In this document: positions 13,101 through 28,100 of the stretch, piece by piece
How positions within the stretch are numbered: position 1 is the first letter of the stretch
How the letters are laid out: each line of letters starts with the position of its first letter
NCBI GenBank assembly: GCA_958450365.1
Contig: CAUEEP010000289.1
Span: 248,001 to 312,000, forward strand
Length of the DNA: 64,000 nt
Direction: 5' to 3'
Source of the DNA: Mesorhabditis belari
Lineage: Eukaryota; Nematoda; Chromadorea; Rhabditida; Rhabditidae
Position numbers and translations under genes: made by a program
Notes under the pieces: generated by a model
Databases searched by the model: none
What the model saw: the letters and a program-made list of their open reading frames with translations, nothing else
What the model was told of the DNA's origin: nothing

Positions 13101-16100
13101 GGTGCTGGATACTAGCTTGACAAGTCAGAATCAGACAAATCTGGCTTGGCATTGGATCAGCTTACAAAGGAACAGCTTACAAGACACTAGCTCGGAGTTC
13201 GCATTGAAAGCTTTATGAAAACGTAGCGCAGAAAAACACAGTACCAGTACTGTAGAAGTACATTTTCTATTACCGTACATTACCGTACATTTTCTACAGT
13301 ACCATAAATGTAAATATTTAATGTAAACGTATTAAAAACAAAAAAAGTCGCTAGAGTGGATTCGAACCCAAGCCATCGGACCCGAAATAGTTTTGTAGTC
13401 CAGCGCACTATCCCCTAGACCATCGAGCCCGTTGGGAGCTCGCTTTATTTCGGCCTTATAAAGAGTCCGAAAAGGATTTTCTATGTCAGATTCTTTTTGT
13501 GATTTCGTGAGTTTTTAAAGAAAACTTTTATAGATTCCGAATTCAATTCTAAATGAGAAACCAATTGATCGCCGATTCTATGAGATTTACGAAACAATCC
13601 TAAACTTCAAGCTCATATCATTCCCTTATTAGCTTTCTTAAAAATAGCCTGCTAACGCCAGGAAATAATCCGCCAGGAAATAATCGCCAGGAAGCTTCCC
13701 AAGCCGCATTTCAAACATTTCAAAAAAAAAATTCAGGCTTCTATTGTTCAAAAAATTTAGGCATACCAATCGATTCGCATTGTCGGATCGTCAATCGGCT
13801 CAACGGTCGCCTCAAAGTGAGCAGGTTGTCCCTCGACGAGTTCTCCTAAAGAAAAATCCCTTGTTAACCTCGAAAAGACATTGATTGTTGACATTGACAT
13901 TGCAGGAATTGTTTGGAAATAGATGAAAATTGCTTTCTGGCATACCATCCGACGATTTACTGTACCCACCAGGCGATGTGATCTGCGTGATGAACTTTGG
14001 CGCGGACTTGGGAGCGGGTTCAGGCTCAGCGGCTTCGGGCTTCATTGTTTCCATCTCCTGAATTCTTTTCCACGACTCTTCATGCTGTGTGCTGTCGAGG
14101 ATCGCATTTTTCCAGTGCACTTGATCGTACACGATGAGACGGCCTCTCCTTGATCGTTCCAAATCTTCAATTGGTATACACCGGCATCCTCTGGGAACGT
14201 GTACCTGAAAAGAGAGAATTTTTTGGCGGATTTCTGTAATCTGGAAGGCATTGAGGCTATTTAAGATCAAGTTTTGCTTAATAAAAAGATTTTAAGATCT
14301 TAGGATTTCCGTAGGTGATAACTAGGCTTTTCGAGGTTTCTGTTTTCCAAATCGTAACTCTAGCTTTGCACTACTTCGTACTACGTACTATGTACTATGT
14401 ACTATGCACCAGCACTATGCACTATGTATTATGCACTATGTACTATGTATTATGTACTATGTACTATGCACTATGCACTATGTACTATGTACTATGCACT
14501 ATGTACTATGCACTATGTACTATATACTATGAACTATGTACTATGTACTACGTACTATGTACTGCGTACTATGTACTACGTACTATTTACTATGTACTAC
14601 GTACTATGCACTATGTATTGCGTACTATGTACTATGTACTATGCACTACGTACTATGCACTATGCACTTCGTACTATGTACTATGCACTACGTACTATGC
14701 ACTACGTACTATGCACTATGTACTATGCACTATGTACTATGTACTTTGTATCCTTACCCAATATCCAGCATGCAGATGCCGAAATCGTGACTGATCGCGT
14801 ATTTGCTTCCTTGCGTCAATGGGTTTCCATTTCTGATCCATTGCACTTTGAGATTCGGATCATTTAGTGGAGTGATTGATGCTTCCAAATGAATGTGATC
14901 ACCTTCTTCGCATTCAATGTCACCCAATGGGGTCAAGATTTGCGGATGATCGTAAACGGCTGGCGCCTAGAAAAGTCTTATTTCCTTGGGTACACTTTTA
15001 TCGTCCACTAAAGCACATTATAACGCTTAAGAGCTCTTTAAGAAGCCGGTCACAACTGCTCGTAACGACTACTTGTAACAACTGCTCGTAACAACTGGTT
15101 GTAACAACTGCTCGTAACAATTGCTTGTCACAACTGCTTGTCACAACTGCTTGTCACAACTGCTCGTAACAACTTCTTGTAACAACTTCTTGTAACAACT
15201 GGTTGTAACAACTGCTTGTAACAACTGCTCGTAACAACTGGTTGTAACAACTGCTTGTAACAATTGCTTGTAACAATTGCTTCTGTGGTCTAGTGGATAG
15301 TCTGCTTGGCTAGAAAATCTTTCACATGCTTTCCCCTGAAGTTCGAGTCAAACTCTCGTCAAACTTTTTTGCTCTTAAAACTTAACTTCTTTAAAAAAAA
15401 ACTGTTTTCTGATATATGGCTTCTTAAAGAATCTAAAATTTCATCTCAGATTCTGCAAAAAAACTAAAAAACAGATTCGATCCATGAACGACTCTATGAA
15501 CCAGTTTGACCAAGCAAAAAGCCAGTTTGATTTCTCTTTCTCTAGTACTTGAACAGTTTAACCAGCCCTGAAAATGGTAGAGTGGCGGCGCTCGTTTAGA
15601 ACTGCTGACTTCAATTTCCCTTACCTCATCAGGCGCCGGTGCCTTGGGTGCTTCCAATTCTTGAATCCTCTTCCAACTCTCTTCGTGTCTCGTTTCCCCA
15701 ATAATAGCCGATGTTCCGTCGACTCTCACCGCTGCACTGCTGGCCGCTTCTCCTTCCGAATTCGACAGTTTCACCGTGTAGATCCCCTCATGATCCGGGT
15801 TTACACTAAAAAAGAAAGACTCTTTTCTTGTAGAATTCGTTTTTAAGATGATATCCCAGTGATCTGGAGTGCACACTAGTTAGAGAGCTCATTCTGGAGT
15901 GCACACTAGTTAGAGAGCTCATTCTGGAGTGCACACTAGTTAGAGGGCTCATTCTGGAGTGCACACTAGTTAGAGAACTCATTCTGGAGTGCACACTAGT
16001 TAGAGAGCTCATTCGTTTACCTTAAGATGTCAAGCGTAGCCCAACCAAGTTCGTGTCTGGTTTGCACCAATTGTGAAGCGGGTAATGGATGACCGTTTCG

Positions 16101-19100
16101 CTCCCAGCTCACCTGAATGAATTGGATTTTTTGATAGCTTTAGATTTTTAGATCTTTAGATCTTTAGATCTTTAGCTCTTTAGATCTTTAGATCTTTAGC
16201 TCTTTAGATCTTTAGCTCTTTAGATCATTACCTCTTTAGCTCTTTAGATCTTTAGATCATTTCTTTAGAGTCGACAAAACGCAAAAAAGCTTTCTCTAAG
16301 TGCACTTTTTAGAAAGGATAGCTTGAAAATCGAGATAATCGATATAATCGAGTTACCGAACTCCAAAAATAGAGCTAAATAGAGCTAAATAGAGCTAAAT
16401 AGAGCTAAATAGAGCTACATAGAATACGTAGTAAAACAAATGACGCACCTGCAATTGGGAATCTCTAGCCGGTTGGAAAGTGGCTTCGAGATGAACAGGT
16501 GATCCTTCTTGTACACCTTCGACCGATTGGAGTTGTTGCAAGAAATGCGGTTTCTCTTTGACCATCTCTTCCTCGACAATTTCGACGACTTTTGGCGCCT
16601 CGATCTCTTGAATTTTTTGCCACGATGCTGGGTGTTGACTCTCCGAAATGATACGCTCGTAGCCGGCAACCTTAAAGAAAATTTATTGAACAATTTGGTG
16701 ACCATCGATATCATGCTTTTTGATGTTTGTTTAAAACCAGTCGACCGGCTAAAAAAGAAATTGGAAAGGAAGTAAAATTGCTAAAAGTATTCTGCTAAAG
16801 GAAAGTTCTGCGCTTTCGAGAAACATTTTCCCGTTCTTCTTCCATCTAAACCCTGTTCTCTTACCTTAACGGTGGCCGATGTGATCGCTTCTCCTTGCGC
16901 GTTCCAAACGCGACACGTGTAAACGCCAGAATCATGCGGCAACACGTGCACAATTGTCAGAATCACGTTGCCGAACTCGTACTCTTTACGGAATCTGGAA
17001 ATTAAATCGATTTTGGGAATATACTGACGTTAGCAGGTAAGGATTAGGCTTAGGCTTAGGCCTGGGCTTAGGCCTGGGCTTAGGCTCAGGCTTAGGCTCA
17101 ATAGTGGCCAGGACCCGACTCTAGGCTTAGCACTAATAGTAAGTGTTAGATCTAGCCCTGCTCTGGACCAGATCTGGTTAAATACCAGACCTGGTCCAGA
17201 TCTGAACCTGGACAGGCCTTGGCTCGGTCTGGAACTAGCCTGCTCAGGCTTAGGCTCAGGCTTAGGCCTGGGCTTAGACTCAGGCTTAGGCTTAGGCTTG
17301 ACTCTGGCTAGTTCGGCCTTGAAATAGCCCTGATCTGTTCTGACTTAAACCTAGAGCTAGCTGTCCAGCTGACCAACCGATTCGAATTCATCAGCGGCTG
17401 CCCATTCAGCAGCCATTCGACTCTCAATTGGGGATCACCGGACGGTTCAACCAGCCCGTGCAACTCGATCACTTCTCCCTCTTTCACGTCATCGAAATTC
17501 TCGAAACCCTGCACGAATTGTGGCTTCGAGAACTCGCGTTCCGGGGCCTCGATCTGGAAAAAGAAAGTGCGCCAAGCTCAAATCCCGTATTTCTTCTAAT
17601 ATTTCAACTCAGTAGCCGGTAAGGTCCAATAAAATTCGATCAAAATTCGATGCACATTACAATAACAATTCTATTTCCGGTCTAGGTACCGTAGAAGTAT
17701 TCCAGTAAACAAAAGAAGCCCTTCAATTACCTCAATGAAAGTAAAAACGGTATCATTTGATCTGTAACGTTAACAGTATCGGCTATCAATTCTATTCTCT
17801 TGTTCATTAGAGTCTGATCAAAGTCCTCGTCTGATCCTCGGATCAAACGAGGACTTTGATCGTTGATCTTTGATCAAAGCAAGGAATTTCCCTTCAAAAC
17901 TTACTTTTGCATATTTATCTAAAGCTTCCATCTCTTGAATCTTTCGCAGTGACTCCGGATGGGATGTATCCATTAATAAACTAAATATTTCAATGTAATA
18001 CTGTAAGTTATTCATTCTTTTATTAAAGTAAAATGGTCGCGTCCGTTTCCTTCCTATTTGCGTTCCTATTTTGCAATTATTCGCGTCGCATTTTCGTCCT
18101 TTTTCTCCCTTCCCGAAATGATTTTTTTTTTTGGTCTGCGGGTTTTTTATTTTTGCCTTCTTTCTTGGGGAACTTAGAAACTTTGTTGTTTCATTTTTGC
18201 GAATGCTGTTTTTGTAATGGGTATTGTTGCATTTCGGCTCTGGTTTAAACAGTAACGTTTAAGCAGTTCTTTTTCGGTTTAAACAGTAACGTTATAAATT
18301 CACTTTGCTTTATGCTACCCCTTCAGGTTTTAAATTCTGCTTAGATAACTGGTTTTACTAACAATTTGTGTCACCATCGACGTAGTATCAATCCGATCCG
18401 TACTCTTCTCAAAGGGTATTAATCAATTGTTGGATACTACGTGTTCTTGTTACGTCAATGTCATTAATGGGTCGCGTCCGTTTCCTTCCTATTTGCGTTG
18501 CTATTTTGCAATTATTCGCGTCGCATTTTTCGCCCTTTTCTCCCTTCCCGAAATTGTTTTTCTTTTTGGTCTGCGGGTTGCTTTTGCCTTCTTTCTGGGA
18601 AGACTTGGTTGTTTCTTTTGATGCGCATGCGGTTGTTGTAATGGGTATTGTTGCATTTTGGTTTTGTACTAATAAACAGTAAAATTATAAATTCAACTTA
18701 CTTTCTGCTACCCTTCAGGTTTTAAATCGTGTTTAGATAACTGGTTTAACATTGTAGAGAGAGCTTACTAACATTTGTGTCGCCACCCACGAGTATTAAT
18801 CTTGTGTTGGATGCTGCGCGTTCTTGTTATGTTGTAAGCGCTTTGGGGAAACCCATTTAACCTTCTTTGTGCAATTCGGCTATTCTGAAGCAAAAATCAT
18901 CCTCGATAATAAGGTTAAAGCGGGTCGCACCACAAACTAATGCTATTTTATTGAAAATCCTCATTTTCTAATGCTTTTAAGCGGTATAAACCCGTCTTTT
19001 TGACTTGGACACTTTTTTGACACTTTCTTTTTTCACTTACTCTTCCTCATTCCTGACAGTCACTTGTGCAGAGGTGACCGCGGCACCTTGTCCATTTGTG

Positions 19101-22100
19101 GCTCGACACGAATAAACGCCCGAGTGACGCGAGTTTGCTCCAGCGATTCGCAACGATACGCACCCAAAATCGTTTGTCGTCGCAATCGAGTTGGATTCTG
19201 GAAAATCAAAAAGGCTACATAAAAAGGCAAACCTGTACCCAACCCAATTCAACCAAGTGCCCCAACGCAAAAAACTCACCCATCAACGGCGCATCATTCC
19301 AGAACCACTCAATTCTCAGCGACGGATCATTCACCGGGATCACTTTCGCCTCCAAAAGCGCCACCCCACCCTCGGGCAAATTGTCCACGCTCTGAATTGA
19401 AAATTTTTGAAAATCTCATCAAGAAATGGGTGATCTGGAGCGCACAAAGGTTTACTATTGAAAGCACCTGCAATGGTTGGGTGAAGGTCGGCTTTTGGTA
19501 GACTGGCGAGGGTGCTTCCTCCGCCGCGGCTCTAGGAGCTTCCAGCTGAATTAAAGAATCGATTTTTAAATAGAAATCGATTATCTGGAACGCACAACGG
19601 GTAATTGATTGCTTAAAAAAACCTGTTGAATCCTTTGCCAGGACTGCTCATGCTGAGTGTCTCCGTAGATCGATGGTCGAGCCTCGCAAGAGAGACTGCC
19701 AGTCGTTTCGTCCTCACCGGCCTGCAAAATTGGTATAAAATTTACAGTACTCACTCAGGTACAATAATACAATACAGTACTCACATAGTACTTCGTCTCA
19801 AACACGAATTTCTATAGCTTTGAGCTTTCAGATCGAGTTCATCTTATAGAATTCTGTTTTTTTTTATGCGATATCTTCTTGCTAGAGAAGAAAGAGCAAA
19901 TAAAAGGGAAGAAGAGGAAGGAAGAGGAGAAAGAGGAGATAAAAGGGAAGAAGAGGAAGGAAGAGAAGGAAGAGGAGATAAAAGGGGAAGAAGAGGAAGG
20001 AAGAGGAGAAAGAGGAGGTAAAAGGGAAGAAGAGGAAGGAAGAGGAGATAAAAGGGAAGAAGAGAAAGGAAGAGAAGGAAGAGGGAAAAGGAGAGAGGAA
20101 GGAAGAGGAGAAAGAGGAGATAAAAGGGAAGAAGAGAAAGGAAGAGAAGGAAGAGGAGATAAAAGGGAAGAAGAGGAAGGAAGAGGAGAAAGAGGAGATA
20201 AAAGGGAAGAAGAGGAAGGAAGAGAAGGAAGAGGAGATAAAAAGGGAAGAAGAGGAAGGAAGAGGAAGGAAGAGGAGAAAGAGGAGGAAAAGGGAAGAAG
20301 AGGAAGGAAGAGGAGAAAGAGGAGATAAAAGGGAAGAAGAGGAAGGAAGAAAACACTCGATAAGATCCACTCAATCTTAAATCGAAATCGCGCTCTATTT
20401 CCTTGAGCATTTCCTCATCAGTACGATATAAACCTTAAAAATCTTGCTTACTCGATTCTTAGCGACGCATTTGTACTCTCCATTGTCCTCGGAAAGTACA
20501 TACTGTAAATCGAGAGTGACCAAGCCGAAGTCGTTTCTAAAAACGGAGATTTTAAAAACGAAAAACTGATTATCGGAAATTCGATACGTGCCTCCAATAA
20601 ATAGTCCTTCGTCCGCCCCTTTTCCCTCTTACTTTGAGCTCAAATTTCTTGGCGTTGAGCTTTCCAATCAAAATCTTTTTCATTTCATTAGATGCGTAAA
20701 GTCTTTCTCTATCGATTGGTTGAAAAACTATTGAAATTGGATGGACCAATCCCGAGAAATTCGAGTTCAAAGTCGGATTGCCAATGAGAAAAGGGGGCGG
20801 GGCCTCGCGTATAAAAGGTCTCACAATAAGCTTTATCTGCTTTACTACCATCTACTAAAGCTATCGTACCTTAAAATCCTTCGGTTCGAGGCGGCCAACG
20901 GGGCTCCATTCAAGAACCATTGCACCGTGGTGGCTGGGTCGGCGAACGGAACGAACTGAAAAAAAAGAGAACTAGATGAGCCTCAGTTCCAATACAACCT
21001 TAGTAGCAAGTATTCTGGATGTCACAGTATCAAAAGTACAGTATCAAAAGCACATTATCAGAATCTCCAAAAGAATTCAGGTAATCTGGAGCTATGATAA
21101 CAATAAAACAAAAAAAAAAATTTTTGTTAAAAATCAAAAATCCAAATCTCAAAAATTCTAGTGTGACATCCAGATCGAAGAAAAAAAGCAATTAAAATCA
21201 AATTGCTTTTACCAATTTTTGGAATCATCACGAACTCTCAGCCAATGCGGCGAAGATTTCTCTTAGGGCTATTAGACTTCTCCTAGGGCTATTAGACTTC
21301 TCCTTGCATTCGACCTAAGGAATTCTCTTTTCCCCCAAACAAACCTGAGCCTCAAAGTGCGCGGGTTGTCCCTCGATGACTCCGGAAGGGCTGTTCAATT
21401 GTCGAATGAATTTCGGTGGTCCATGTTGTTGCTCTTGTTGTTCTTGCGGTGCCTCTTTTGGTGCCTCTAATGCTTGAATTCTTTGCCAAGATGCTTCATT
21501 TTGAGCGTCTCCAAGAATCGCCGCATTTCCAGTCACTGCGAGTTGTGCTTCCACTCGAGCTTCACCCTTTTCATTCTTGGCGATCACCGTGTACGTGCCG
21601 GTGTCCTGAAAGTTGAGAAATGACGATTTTAACAATTTTATAAGTCAGCCTGACTTCCATAGTTGAGCTTTTGCTAGAGAAAAGTTGAGATTTACGTTAA
21701 ATTTGGGAAAATAGCGATCAGAGAGTCGTACAAAAAAGTACGGTGACTACTGTATACAGTATTTTGAGCTTTTAAGAATCGTATGCGTTAGCGTGACTCC
21801 CAGAACAGCTTTACCTTTCATAAAATAATAGTTTTACCTCTCATAACATAACATTTTTACGGGAACGCGTTTTAAGGTACGGTAGCGAGAGCAATTTATG
21901 ACTACGTGGACAGCTCTGTTCTGTGTATTGGATTTTAAAGAATTTCTCTAATTCCGACCTTTTGACTGCTATTCTACTACCGTATTTCCTCTAATAAACG
22001 CCCCCCCCCCTTGACCAACTTTGGACGCTTCGTTCTCAGCCCCATTTTGAGGTATTTTTATGTTTAATATATCAAAAGATAGCCCTTAATGTCTTCTATC

Positions 22101-25100
22101 TTTTGATATATTAAACATAAAAATATCTCCAAATGGAGCTGAGAACGAAGCGTCCAAAGTTGGTCAAGGGGGGGGGGGGCGTTTATTAGAGGAAATACGG
22201 TAGCAAAATTCGGCGGATTTTGGTAGATTTGTAGAGAGGAAACGAAGCTTTAAAGGATGCATTTGGCCTAAGCCCCGCCCCTTTTCCCATTGGAAATCCA
22301 ACTTTGAGCTCAAATATCTTTGTGTTGAGCTGTCCAATTTCAATATTTTTAATATCATTAGATGCGTCTAGGCTTTCTCTATCGATTGATACAAAAAATA
22401 TCTAAATTGAACAGCTCAACACCGAGAAATTCGAGTTCAAAGTCGGATTGTCAATGGGAAAAGGGGGCGAGCTCTACAAATGCCCTACAATCTTTTATAA
22501 AATGCGCTAGTGATCGTAACGTTTGCAACAAAATGTTAGCTTTCCAAAATCTCACCTCTGACACAACATGAGCAATATCCAAAGCAATGTATCCAAAATC
22601 AGCAGTCAACTTCATTCGGTTGCTATTCCCGAGCGGCGCTCCGTCCTTCAGCCACTCAATTCGCATCCGCGGATCGGTCATCGGCGTGACACGAGTCTAG
22701 AAATCGATGGATTTAAATGTTAGCAGCTAGCTGAGTATCTACTAGACAGACATAGGCAGACAGACAACTAGACAACTAGACAACTAGACATAGGAAAATT
22801 CCAATCCAAACCCAATTCCACCTTCGTTTTCTCGGCCGTTTCTTGGCCAATTGCTCTGAAATTTTGTCTACAGATCGAAATCGATATTTCCAGCTTTTAG
22901 ACAAAATTTCAGAGCAATCGGCCAAGAAACGGCCGAGAAAACGAAGGTGGAATTAGGTTCGGGTTGGAATTTTCCCATGTCTAGTATCTACTGAAGTAAA
23001 GCCTACCCAATCTACAGAGTCTAAGTGGGTAACTACAGTAGTTATCAGGCCTACAGAATCTAGAGTCAAGCGTACTTAGCATCAAACGTACTTAGCATAT
23101 CTAGTACTTAGCACAAAGCGTATTTAGCATCAAGCGCACTTAGCATATCTAGTACTTAGCATATCTAGTACTCAGCATACCTAGTACTTAGCATATCTAG
23201 TACTTAGCATGTCAAGTGTACGTATCTATCGTACTATCGACCTAGTTACTCACAGTCCCTATCAGCCTACATTTTAACCGTACGACAAGACCTATATGCT
23301 GCTTGTTTCAAGCTTTTCTGCTCACCTGGAAATGCGCTGATTGAAACTCGATGCGCTCCAGATTCTCCATTGGTTCAATGAATTGCGGTGCGTCGTGCTC
23401 AACGTCAGGCGCCTCAGCAGCTCCAGCTTTTGGCGCCTCGATCTCTTGAATCTTCTTCCAACTCTCTGGATGTTGTGTGTCCAAAAACAACGAGTTCCGC
23501 GCAGCAATTGTGAATGAAGTGAGCGTCTAGAATTGAGGAATTACATTTCGATTATAAATGATCTTTCTGGAAACGATTTTAGCAGTTTTAATTTTAACAG
23601 AGTCTAGACTTAAAAAGCAGCCTAATTCTGAAGTTATTACCTAAGAAAACTTGAAAGTTCTTTAGGTTAATTTCATTAGGCCAAGTTCATTAGGCTCATT
23701 TCATTAGGCCAAATTTCTATTCAAATTCAAATTCAAAAGCATTCGACCTTTTCTAATTGAAGTTACGATCGTGGGCAGCATTAGGAAAGCTACAATTTAA
23801 GCAATTCACTTACCGTATCCTCTCCCAACGCATTTCTCGCCACCGCCGACCATTCGCCAGTGTCTTGAGTGAAAGCGTATAAAATATCGAGTGCAACGTA
23901 TCCAAAATCGTGTGTGGCTCGGAAACGATGACCATTCGCGAGCGGTGCTCCATCGTGAAACCATTGCACGTGTAAAGTATTATCGTTTGTTGGCTCAACT
24001 TGACACTCGAGATGAATCGGCACTCCTTCGACCAATTCACCCATCGAGCCAGCCAATGGAACGACGAAGCGTGGGGCAACCTGTAACTTGATCGTACTAT
24101 ATCGTACTATATCGTACTACATCGTACTATATCGTACTATATCGTAAACTGGCCCTACAAGTAAACTACAATTAAACTACAAGTCGCTATTGCTTGAAAA
24201 AACGATTACTGTACTCTGAAGGAGAGTTTGACGAGAGTAAGACTTGAATTTGAGGGTAAAAAATGTCATAAATTCGGTAGTTTGGTGAATTTTATGGTTT
24301 TAAGCTCGTTTAAGCTCGCTTAGACTCGTTTAAGCTCGCTTAGACTCGTTTAAGCTCGCTTAGACTCGTTTAAGCTCGCTTAGACTCGTTTAAGCTCGCT
24401 TAGACTCGTTTAAGCTCGCTTAGACTCGTTTAAGCTCGCTTAGACTCGTTTAAACTCGCTTAGACTAGCTTAGGCTCGCGAATTGTAAATTTTCGAAACC
24501 TGTTGCGCGTCCTCTTCGATCGGTTGTGGGAGTTGTCGATTCTCGATCTCTTGAACTTTCTGCCAACTCGTTTCATGATGTGGATCGAGCAAGAGGGATG
24601 CCGTTGGATCACACGTGACTTGGCAACGCGTTTCCGCCTCACCGAATTGAGAAATCGCCTGAAAATTGAAAAATTGACATTTGCATTGACATTGACATTG
24701 ACAATTGCTACTTTTCGCCTTTACCTTTACCTTTTTACTCAAGTTACGCTTAAACTAGCAAATTCTTCAGGCATTTTAGTTTGATGCATTAAATTGACAG
24801 TGAATCTTGGTTTATACGAGCCTGGTTGAGCCGGGCCTTTCATTCCTCTCCAATTCAACGCGGAATTGCGAAAAATTGCGGAAATTCAACGCGGAAAACC
24901 CAATTTTTATTCTCATTTCAAATCTATATTTCGTTTTTGCTAAATGAAAATCTGCAAAGAGTTACAAGCGTCTAAAGTTTTCTCTGAAAAGCTGATCATT
25001 TGGGTCTTAGCGGCGTCTTAACGGTCTTCTTAACCGTCCGGTTCGTGTGTAGCCGTAGCCGAGTGGTAGAGCGTTGCTTTCAAGAGCCACACCGCACGAG

Positions 25101-28100
25101 TTCGATCCCGGCCTTGGGCCTTTGTTTTGCTTTTTTCAAGAAGTGCTGACAGGCTCAGCAAGTTGAGCTTCTCTGTCAATTTAAGACTTCTCATGTTTTC
25201 GCCGACCTTTGCTTGCGCTTGCTTCTTTGGCGGCCTCTTTGCAGTCCTGTTTCACTGCAGGCATGGCCGAATGGTATAGCTTTCGTTTCGACCTCACGGG
25301 TTCGATCCCCACTTCGGATCTTCTTTTGCTTTTTTCAAGAATTAACCAGTGTTCTTTGTACGACTTTATGGGCTTACGGCTTACGGCTTTACGGCTTTAC
25401 GGCTTTATGGCTTTATGGCTTTATGGCTTTATGGCTTTATGGCTTTATGGCTTTATGGCTTTACGGCTTTACGGCTTTACGGCTTTACGGCTTACGGCTT
25501 ACGTCTTACGTCTTACGTCTTACGTCTTACGTCTTACGGCTTTAGATGCGGTGCCGGGTTTAGGTATTGTACCGTAGCTGGTAAACGACTACTTTGCTGG
25601 TTTTATATTGATCACCAAATCATAGTCAAATCTTGCAAGCCCTGGGGTTTTAAATTGGCTTTTGTCTTTTTATCAAACGTTCTATCAAATCTGTCCTTAC
25701 CTTGCACACATATTCTCCAGAGTCTCTAGCCGAGATGCCGAGAATATCCAAATGAACGAGATCGAGGTGACGTTGAGGCATGAAACGGGAAGCGTTCTCT
25801 AGCGGAGCTCCATTCAACGTCCAGAAGATCTGGAAAGGTTCAAAATACGGTAAAACGTTTAGGAAAATTTCTTACCTTTAAAGTCGGATCGTTGATCGGA
25901 ACGAGTTTGCAGTCGAGCCGAATCGCGGCTCCTTCAGGTGGATTTCCGACATCTTGAAGCTGTTCGGTGAATTGCGGCGCAGGGAACGAGAGCTCCGGTG
26001 ATGGTTCTCTAGAAATCGGGAAATCTGGCTGTCACACTAGCAATTTGGTACCTCAAATCCGGTCGATTCTCCATCTCCTGAATCTTGACCCATGATTGCT
26101 CGTGTTGAGTGTCAAGGTAGATGTTCTTTTTCGGGCGGCACTCGAGACTAAAGGAACTTTGGTATTACAGGTATTACAGGTATTACAGGCATTACGATCG
26201 TTCGTTTTGTCATCGAAAAATTGTGTACCTTTTTTGCAGACGTTTACCCGATAAACTACAAGAATACTACTTTCTAGAGTGATCGTAAATTATCGCCAAA
26301 CAATTTTTGAGCTTTCTCTTGAGCTTTCTTTTGACTCTAGCTTCGCGAATCGGTTTAATTCCTTTTTAAAAAATGAAAATCACGTTGATTTTCTTTATAA
26401 AATTTGCAGGATAGTTGAAGGTTTTCAATTTAAAACTTGAAAAACTTGAAAAATGGTCTCAAAACAATCCTTTACCCGCAACTCAATGTGCAACTTTTCA
26501 TGAACAGATTTTCCAATGCTTTTTCTCTTCTTTGAAGCTAGAGTCAAGATCTAGAGCAAAGCTAGATTCAAGAGCTAACCCAAACACTGCAAAGCGTCTC
26601 TAAAGCCTTTTTGCGAAGCTAGAATCAAGTTCTAGAGCGAAGCTAAAGTCAAGAGCTAACCCAAAAACTGCAAAAAATCTCCTCTTAAATCCGTACGTGA
26701 TTTGCGAGTTTGCTTCTCCGGCATTGTTCACCGCTCGACACGTGTAAATGCCCGAGTCTTCCGGATGCACGTGCAAGAACTCAAGCCCAACATAGCCAAA
26801 GTCATGAATGGTGCGAATTCGACTCCCAAATTGGAGTGGATGATCGTTGTGGTACCTGGAAAATGATTGAGAATGATTGAGAGTTTACGTTTACGCTAAT
26901 CTTCATTTAAACCGCCTCACCACTCAATTCGCAATGATGGATCGTTGATCGGCTGCACGACACAGTCCATATGAACGGATTGGCCCTCTTTCAGTACCTG
27001 CAAAAATGAGTAATGTGTACAAAAATCGACTATAGACGTAAACGTTTAAAGAAACAAAAGTCTAACGGGAGAGTAGGACAAATGCTACCTTTTTTTGCGC
27101 ACCCAAACATTTGCGCACTTTTTTTTGCGCACCTAGTCCATTAGCGTAGCCCTTTTTTGCGCACCTAGCCCATTAGCGCAGCCCTTTTTTCACGCTTTAG
27201 CTAAAAAAAAAGCTCTAAAAAGCTTAATATTAACCAATTTCTATTTCAAAAGTTCCTTTTCTCGGGGATTTGAGGGCGTAGAATTGAAATTTTGACATAA
27301 CAGAGCTTGTAAGAAAGTAAACGAACCGAGTTATACAGTACTGGACAATGAAATATGATATTTGAAAAAAGATCGTCACTTTCGCGCTTCTGTAACTCCC
27401 TTGTCTTTACCGTATTTCTAAATATTAATATTACCAATGTGTAGCCCTTGAAAAGAGCTTTCAGAAAATGTATAACACTAATAGTTTAAACTCAAAGACA
27501 ACGGAGTTACAGACGCGCGAAAGTGACGATCGTTTTTTTAAATATGATATTTCATTGTCCAGTACTGTACATACAAAAATTGACAATTTTCTGTAATTTG
27601 ACTTACCCGTTTTTGTCTTTCAAATTGATTTCACACGTTCTTTTATGTCCGAGCAGGGCTACCAGAAAATTATCAGAAACACATTTTCCAAAAAATAATC
27701 ATTTTTGAGCTTTCAATTTAAAAATCACCCAACTCCCAAGTAATCAATTCAATTCAAAATCTTTTTGCACTATTTTGTAGAGAAGATTCGACGCTTTTGA
27801 ACAGTATATAACCCTTATTGACTGAGGCTTGAAAACTTTTGATTTTTTGGAAAGATATGTGAGCGCTGGTTTCATTCCCATCACCATCACCCATCAATAT
27901 TTACTTCTCAATTACCTCCGTTGGTCCTTGCAATTGCTGGGTGAAGCTGGGAATCTCCACTGGAGCATCTTCGTCACTGGGACGAGCTGGCTAAAAGAAA
28001 AATGGTTAATTAAATTTGTTTAAAATCACTTGTAACGCCTCCAGTTCCTGAATTCGTCGATATGACTCAGGATGAGCGGTATCGGTGAGGATCGAGTGCA

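Noticed and set aside
14315..14867. Plus-strand open frames of about 155 codons rich in Met-Tyr-Tyr-Val-Leu-Cys-Thr
   Set aside because: Pure translation of the 7-bp ACTATGY repeat in three frames; no gene signals.
19844..20410. Long Leu/Phe-Ser frame on minus and Lys/Glu/Arg frame on plus
   Set aside because: Translation of the polypurine repeat; kettin exons flank it and it lies wholly in an intron.
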